A stretch of 64,000 bases of DNA from Nannobrachium achirus. Its lineage: Eukaryota > Chordata > Actinopteri > Myctophiformes > Myctophidae. The notes beneath the pieces are model-generated. The model had not been told where the DNA came from and did not search any database. It saw nothing but the letters and a program-made list of their open reading frames with translations. Location of the stretch: assembly GCA_963921795.1 (NCBI GenBank), contig OY997656.1, positions 56,197,003-56,261,002 on the forward strand, read 5' to 3'. Positions 59,448-64,000 of the stretch are shown here, one piece after another. A program made the position numbers and the translations under genes. Each line of letters begins with the position of its first letter. Positions within the stretch are counted from its first letter, which is position 1.

Positions 59448-61244
59448 GATGGGACAATATGAAAATTTCATATCACGATTATTGTGACAAAATAGATTTA
59501 CGATATTACCACGATAATCAAAATCCATTATCCTGGGGCGGAACAAACATCTACAATCTTGGAACGCGACGCGTTGTGAGCTTGTAGATCGCCTATTTTT
59601 TTGGCAAAGCCTTTTGATAGTGAAGAAAAAAATACCCTTTAACTCATTACTTGGACACATCTGTCAAAAAGGACAAAGCACAATAACTTTAAAAGTCACT
59701 TCTGGTGTGGTAACGTCTACTGAGGTTTTTGTGTGCACCCCAGACAGTTTCTAAGTTGATTGATTCAACATTTAGATCTGAATGATTTGATCAGACATGG
59801 CTCCATCCTCTTAAGCCTCGATCAGAGTCGGCTCCGCGGTGTAGTCTTTTTGAGTCTTTTTGAGTCATGAAACTACAACGTTACATCATTCCTCGCGGTG
59901 AAGAGCTTTCCACCGCGAGTCCCGACACATTCTCTCTGTTTTTACTATCAGACAGACAGGCTCTTCACCCCGTTCACTGATTGGTCGACCTGGACCAGTC
60001 AGTCACGGTGAATAGGACTCCACCGTGACGGACTATGATGGCCTTCACTTATTTTCTGACTTGAGGTGGAAAGCTTTCCACCTCAAATTTGCGGTGGATA
60101 GCTCTTCACCGCAGACACTGATCGAGGCTTTACTGTACACAGGCCCACTGAACTTAAACACGTTCCTTGATATTGTCATTTTAACTCATTGATTGTTAAG
60201 AAAAAACGGTAACTTTCGCAGTTACCTTTTTATGTGTTGTGCCACGTGCACGATCGCTAAATCCGTGTGTACGATGCCATATAAGGGCGGTCACAAACTG
60301 ATTCATGCTAGCGCGACCAAACGTTGGCATGCAGACAAGCGAGCAAGAAATGCTGCAGGCCATGTGACAGGATCTAGAAACGGAGAAAAGGGGTTTGTCT
60401 GCTAGCTTTTGAATGGGACCCCAATGCAGATCCCCATCTTGTTTACGGCCCAGACAAGAAACACTTTATTTTCGGCACTTCAGCACCTTTTTTTCTGTGA
60501 TTATCTTTTAATAAATAACTTAATAAGTCGGGGAAACTCGGGCGAGGCACTCAGATATATGGGGAAAAACTCTGGGAAGTCAATTTAACTCATTTACCGC
60601 CTCTCCCGATAGTCCCGATAAAATCCCTATGTTCCTCTCTGTCAGTCCCGATAATCCCGAGAGTTACATTTGCTTTTATCGCTATAAAACATTAAAAAGT
60701 AAATCGCTGTTTTATGGGTAATCGGTGTCTAATCGCCCGACCGGAAGTGCTTCCGGTCGGTGACTTCCGTATCCGGGCGGATCAGTTTCCGTATCCGGGT
60801 CTGGGGCGGGCCATGGTGCAGCTACCGTTAGCTTCTGTGTCAACAGTACAGTAGGAGACGGAGCTCAGCGATGGAAAGGTCTTTTTTTCAAGCAGATTTA
60901 TTTATTTGAAAGCTGTGATCGGGTCTACACACGCCTGGTACATGATCCATGCACAGATGGTGCGCGATGTGCACGCACGTCCCCACGTTAAACGGTAAGG
61001 ACGACACGGCAGTTAACCCCTTCAGTCGTTTAAAAGACAGTAAATGAGTTATTTGACTCATTTGTGTGCGTGTGTGTGTGTGTGTGTGCGTGCGTGCGTG
61101 CAGGAGGAGAAGGCCAAGGCCTACAAGAAGGAGAAGCAGAAGGAGAGGAAGAGGAGGGCGGAGGAGGACCTGGAGGAGGAAGATGATGAGATGACGGCCG
61201 TGATGGGATTCTCTGGCTTCAGATCCAAGAACAACAGCCATTGA
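53201..61244 (+). CDS. zmat2: ZMAT2 (spliceosomal Snu23 homologue), 6 exons
   Basis: ZMAT2 is the homologue of yeast Snu23, a protein of the spliceosomal B complex acting near the 5' splice site and U6. Exons are 53201-53218, 56189-56288, 57931-58054, 58964-59037, 59261-59406 and 61104-61244. All junctions are GT-AG, the phases agree, and the product is 200 residues (human 199). Landmarks in order: [38 protein letters not shown], the matrin-type zinc finger [13 protein letters not shown] ... [10 protein letters not shown] (Cys84, Cys87, His100, His106), a basic and acidic coiled stretch ([34 protein letters not shown]), and the conserved MGFSGF end. Exon 1 encodes only six residues. TG or CA tracts sit directly at several splice sites. 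No disabling change is seen, so the gene looks intact. Confidence 0.96.
53631..53983. mobile_element. hAT-like MITE in zmat2 intron 1
   Basis: GTGGTTCTCAACCTGTGGGT on the left, GGTTAAGAAGCAC on the right, CTTAGGAT/CTTAGGAC near both sides. A half copy of the dispersed hairpin (53857-53890) is inside. Confidence 0.7.
54785..56110. mobile_element. Teleost interspersed repeat with a nested MITE
   Basis: TTTAGGCATTTAGCAGACGC at the start is as at 30165 and 47918. It continues to GAGATTTCAGACCACGGTGG and a three-fold GGAAGCTAGGGAGTGAGTCT. It resumes after the nested element with TTTATTCCACAGTTTGGGTG. It lies in zmat2 intron 1. Confidence 0.65.
55199..56044. mobile_element. MITE nested in the above, 9-bp duplication
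   Basis: ACGGTTGGGTATCG and CGGTACCCATCCCTA are imperfect inverted ends. ACAGGGAGT flanks it at 55190-55198 and 56045-56053. The GGTTCCGGTTC repeats near the left end resemble those of known fish GGGTATCG-type elements. Confidence 0.75.
56299..56654. mobile_element. MITE in zmat2 intron 2, AGAGATG ends
   Basis: AGAGATGCCTCGATACCGATC and GATCGACCGGCACATCTCT are inverted ends. The interior repeats CCGATACC. The class is probably Tc1/mariner-like but no clear duplication is seen. Confidence 0.65.
56728..57412. mobile_element. Mariner-like MITE with a nested TTAA element
   Basis: TAGGGCTGGG and CCCAGCCCTA are the ends with TA flanks. Inside, AGTTATACTATGTAA and TTACACAGTATAGCT are flanked by TTAA at about 56818 and 57276, marking a second, TTAA-type element. 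Confidence 0.75.
57518..57825. mobile_element. GC-rich putative MITE next to zmat2 exon 3
   Basis: CCTCCACACTACAGGCGG on the left is loosely inverted as CCGCGGCTAGTGTGGAACC on the right. The interior is CpG-rich. No target duplication was identified. Confidence 0.45.
57885..57928. repeat. (GT)n at zmat2 exon 3 acceptor
   Basis: About 21 GT units run directly into the acceptor (GTGCAG). They replace the usual pyrimidine tract with alternating U and G in the transcript. Confidence 0.97.
58061..58128. repeat. (CA)n at zmat2 exon 3 donor
   Basis: About 34 CA units begin six bases after the exon 3 end. Confidence 0.97.
58549..58890. repeat. 48-50-bp minisatellite, about 6 copies, zmat2 intron 3
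   Basis: The unit includes GGGAAGGGAGAAGAGTCTGG, GACGCGTGGAGCGT and CCAGGGTGTTTTA. Confidence 0.95.
59446..59650. mobile_element. Truncated GGGATGGGAC MITE with half hairpin
   Basis: GGGATGGGACAATATGAAAA matches the left end of 61644-62095. The right half of the dispersed hairpin is at 59561-59603. The right terminus is absent. It starts directly after the CA tract of intron 5. Confidence 0.7.
59813..60129. mobile_element. Harbinger-like MITE, intact ends
   Basis: AGCCTCGATCAGAG and CACTGATCGAGGCT are inverted ends, with TTA at 59810-59812 and 60130-60132. Subterminal GGTGAAGAGCTTTCCACCGC motifs occur in both orientations. The copy at 9506-10033 is related. Confidence 0.88.
60133..61060. 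other. zmat2 intron 5, no other gene seen
   Basis: It contains GC-rich stretches with short palindromes such as CGGAAGTGCTTCCG near 60740. There is no supported frame. Confidence 0.5.
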
Positions 61245-61246
61245 TC

Positions 61247-61291
<45 letters not shown>

Positions 61292-61643
61292 ACAAACACA
61301 CATCCACACTAGAGGTCTGCACGGGTTCCAAAAGGCTGGGAATTCCTCGTGCGAGAACAGACGACGACGTGGTCTTTTAGAACGTTCATTACAACACGTA
61401 TGTCTAATCTTAAACGGATTCTAAAGACGCCTTCTAAAACCTAACCGTAGTTTTCTGAAAACCTTCAAATTCGTATTTAAGAACTGTTAAGTAAATGATG
61501 TTGCTATATATTGCAATTACTAATGAGAGACCGACTAGTGGCTCCCGGATTGAAAAGGTATAACAACGTATAGGTGACAACACCTGGTCTGAGGAGCAGT
61601 TGACCCATTTTCAACCTTATCTTCATATAATTGGTCCTCACTA

Positions 61644-62095
61644 GGGATGGGACGATATTGAAAAGGTCATATCACGATTATTGTGCCAAAAGAAATCGCG
61701 ATATACGATATCGCGATAATCAAAATCCATTATCCTCGGGCGGAACATTTGCCAAAAAATAGCTGATCTACAAGCTCACAACAAAAAATAGCTGATCTAC
61801 AAGCTCACAACGCGTCGCATCGCGACGCGTTGTGAGCTTGTAGATCGGCTATTTTTTTGGCAAAGACATTCGATAGAGAGTGAAAAAAGACTATCAAGTA
61901 TGTATATTATAAGTACCTTTTACCAATTATAGTGGTAATAAAGTGGTACCGGATATGCAGCTCGGCAAATAAAAGGTTGAATTGATCCCAGTGCATGACA
62001 GAGGACGATATCACGATAAATGAAATCTCCACGATACGATTATTGTGAGTGTTTTTTATCACGATAAACAATAATCTGGCATATCGTCCCATCCC
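61644..62095. mobile_element. Mariner-like MITE carrying the hairpin
   Basis: GGGATGGGACGATAT and ATATCGTCCCATCCC are inverted ends, with TA at 61642-61643 and 62096-62097. The element contains hairpin copy 12 and is itself inserted in a larger foldback (about 61585-62665). Confidence 0.88.
61751..61862. repeat. Dispersed hairpin, copy 12, with duplicated left arm
   Basis: GCCAAAAAATAGCTGATCTA, then CAAGCTCACAACGCGTCGC, a short AT loop and the full complement to TTTTTTTGGC. The left arm's outer part occurs twice (61758-61782 and 61784-61808). Confidence 0.93.
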
Positions 62096-62099
62096 TATA

Positions 62100-62665
62100 G
62101 TTCTCACTAATGCTCATTATAAGATGGCACCGTTTCCATCTACTCACTCTGGGGCCTTTTCCACCAAAAGAGCCTTGGTTCAACAACCAGTGCTGTTCAA
62201 CTTTCTTGGAACCTTGGTTCATTCGTTCTTGTGAACCGGCTTGCGTTTCCACCAGATTGAACCATGATTGAACCAGAGGAACCAAGGATTTTGTGGTTCC
62301 TGTTCAGAACCAACTTTTACGGTTCGGTAACCAACTGGGTTCTCGGTGGAAAAAAGCTCACCTCTGGTTCATCCCAAAGGCGGGAGAAAGAAACGGAACC
62401 GGTCCTTTGCCGGTCGAAAAGCGCCCATTGTGTCTCAGAGGAGGGCTGTGGACACTTCAGAAACCTGCCTACCAGTGACCTCATTGGCAGGGACAGCTTA
62501 TAGAAACTAAAGCATTTCTCTTCCTCTAAAGTTTAGCATGCTGAAATAGAAGCAGTTGTTCTTGGCATTAATACATTTAAAAATGTTAGAATTGAACAAA
62601 CCCAGTGATGTCAATTTCTGAACCAATTATACAAAGATTGAAAATGCGTGACGTGCCTCTTTAAA
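62100..62665. mobile_element. Right part of a foldback MITE with another insertion
   Basis: AATGCTCATTATAAGATGG and GAGGGCTGTGGACACTTCAG match the 37338-37698 family. Between them, 62152-62410 is a GGTTC/GAACC-rich segment bounded by CCTTTTCCACCAA and TCTCGGTGGAAAAAAG, resembling the 37855-38015 repeat. Confidence 0.6.
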
Positions 62666-62873
62666 TTTTAACATCCAATACGCGAGGAACAGACGACATG
62701 GATTCCAGAACATGTATTACAACTTGCGGGTCTAATCTTCAAACAAAGGATGAAAGCGTTTAATATGGAGCTAAAAGCAGATCAGGTCCATTTTTGCATT
62801 CATGTACCCTGACACCGACGGCACATAGGAACAGATCCATGTAAGCTGAGAGACAAGGTGATGGTTTGGACCC

Positions 62874-62877
<4 letters not shown>

Positions 62878-62946
<69 letters not shown>
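62878..62946. repeat. (CA)n microsatellite
   Basis: About 34 CA units. Confidence 0.98.
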
Positions 62947-62947
<1 letters not shown>

Positions 62948-62949
62948 AT

Positions 62950-63850
62950 GTGAGCAGGTGGTTGTATTTTGATGTTTCAAGTGTTGATCCGATGCTTCTA
63001 TTCAGACACAACAAGCAGACAGTATTCCCTATGTACATATCCAACCATAGATGGAACCACATGGGTCAGTTTATACAGATTCACTCTACTCCATACGACT
63101 CCAATCACGATACTAGGTTCACAATAAGATTTTTTAAACACGTACTTTTTTCAGACAAATGACCTAAATGTCTTATTTTTATTTCTCTTACACAAATCCA
63201 GTATTTTTTTTTTTTTTACTAAACTTGTTTTCGCTGATCCTCTTTTTTTTTAAATCAATTCTCTTACAAAGATCCTCTTTTTCTTTGTGCGTCCTCTGCT
63301 GTTTGCATCGCAAAACTTGTTTTATTTTAAATCGATTTACATTGACGCCAGTTTGAATCGATTTTAAATTAACATTGAGAATTGAGTTGTGTGAATAATG
63401 GATCCATAAACATTTCTCACCGTTGAAATGTGTTTGTCTGCCCGAAACATAAGATGCCCGCAGGTTCAAATCCCCACAACACAATCACAGTATGGCTACG
63501 AGCAAGGCAGCAACCACTGCTCCACAGAACAGAGACCAGAGCGTTGGATAAACACAGTGAAACATGTGTCCGAGGCCTGGCGGTTTTCACCTTTTTATAA
63601 CCTTAAAATATTCTTTACTTTCGTCAAAACCGAAATCTTTATTCTGTTGTTGTTTATTTTTTATTTTATTAAAAGTCTTCTGTAGATTGATGTCTGGTGT
63701 GTTTGACTAGATATCTGGGCGGTTTCCTCTAAGACAAGGTTTTGAAAAAATCTGCAATCCATATTTTGTATTGGTGAATAAAATGTTATTTTAACCAATC
63801 TCTATCTAGACTATGTTAATACAATATACAGCCTACCTCTGTATGATAGA
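62950..63850. other. zmat2 3' flank, no other gene seen
   Basis: A/T-rich with several T runs. A candidate poly(A) signal AATAAA occurs at about 63777, far from the stop codon, and another at about 61967 inside a MITE. Neither can be assigned with confidence. Confidence 0.4.
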
Positions 63851-63851
63851 C

Positions 63852-64000
63852 CAGTGTTTCTCAACCTTTTTTCTGCATGGGCACACTTTTCATGTCCCAA
63901 GAACACCAACATAATACTGGGGTGTAAATATCGTCATTGTCAAATTTGTACGTTTCTTCGCAAAGTAAAGCCCTGCTTCATCATACAAGGCTGTCGCACA
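63852..64000. mobile_element. hAT-like MITE cut by the window end
   Basis: CAGTGTTTCTCAACCTTTTT is a hAT-style left end. The last bases (CAAAGTAAAGCCCTGCTTCA) match the interior of 4504-5059 and 10840-11460. Confidence 0.7.

Noticed and set aside
61245-64000. Vault RNA gene expected near zmat2 from human synteny
   Set aside because: No vault-RNA-like A box, B box and terminal stem were recognised in the 3' flank.

Overview
The window is vertebrate nuclear DNA, almost certainly from a teleost fish. Genes are split by GT-AG introns. The interspersed repeats are typical of fish: Rex3 (RTE-clade) LINE tails ending in GATG repeats, L2-type LINE ends, tRNA-derived SINEs, and very many short hAT-, mariner-, Harbinger- and TTAA-type MITEs. 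CA/TG microsatellites and long minisatellites are abundant. No bacterial-style genes, rRNA, functional tRNA, CRISPR array, or LTR/viral element was recognised. A 200-base run of N lies at 26301-26500.

Three host genes can be supported. (1) At 1-1131 on the + strand is the 3' part of a type I immunoglobulin-superfamily receptor. It has a Thr/Pro/Asn repeat tract inside the Ig-like region, a transmembrane exon, and a cytoplasmic exon with two ITIM-like motifs and a YEEI motif. A long 3' flank with two minisatellites leads to a poly(A) signal at 4079. (2) At 37782-50529 on the - strand is a complete nine-exon slbp2-like gene (histone-mRNA stem-loop-binding protein, 362 residues). Its RNA-binding domain is clear, its C-terminal half is diverged, and its introns are crowded with MITEs and minisatellites. 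(3) At 53201-61244 on the + strand is a complete six-exon zmat2 gene (spliceosomal zinc-finger protein, 200 residues), head-to-head with slbp2. Both of the complete genes act in RNA processing, but no functional link between them can be read from the sequence.

Between about 4.2 and 37.7 kb no coding gene could be supported. This stretch is a repeat landscape: a 1.6 kb inverted-repeat element (5350-6935), several MITEs with intact target-site duplications, minisatellites of 13, 23, 25, 32, 33, 34, 37, 39/42, 43, 46 and 58 bp, LINE and SINE pieces, and nested TTAA-flanked foldback elements at 33-34.6 kb.

The most unusual signals are: a dispersed palindrome of about 60 bp (stem core GATCTACAAGCTCACAACG) that recurs more than a dozen times in unrelated MITEs, with arms matched inside each copy but differing between copies; a minisatellite grown from the end of slbp2 exon 5 that carries six extra copies of the splice donor; an in-frame coding repeat in slbp2 exon 7; zmat2 exon 3 sandwiched between complementary TG and CA tracts; a SINE whose tRNA-like head is tandemly amplified six times; and a nearly spacer-free 151-bp palindrome within an insertion flanked by 15-bp direct repeats.
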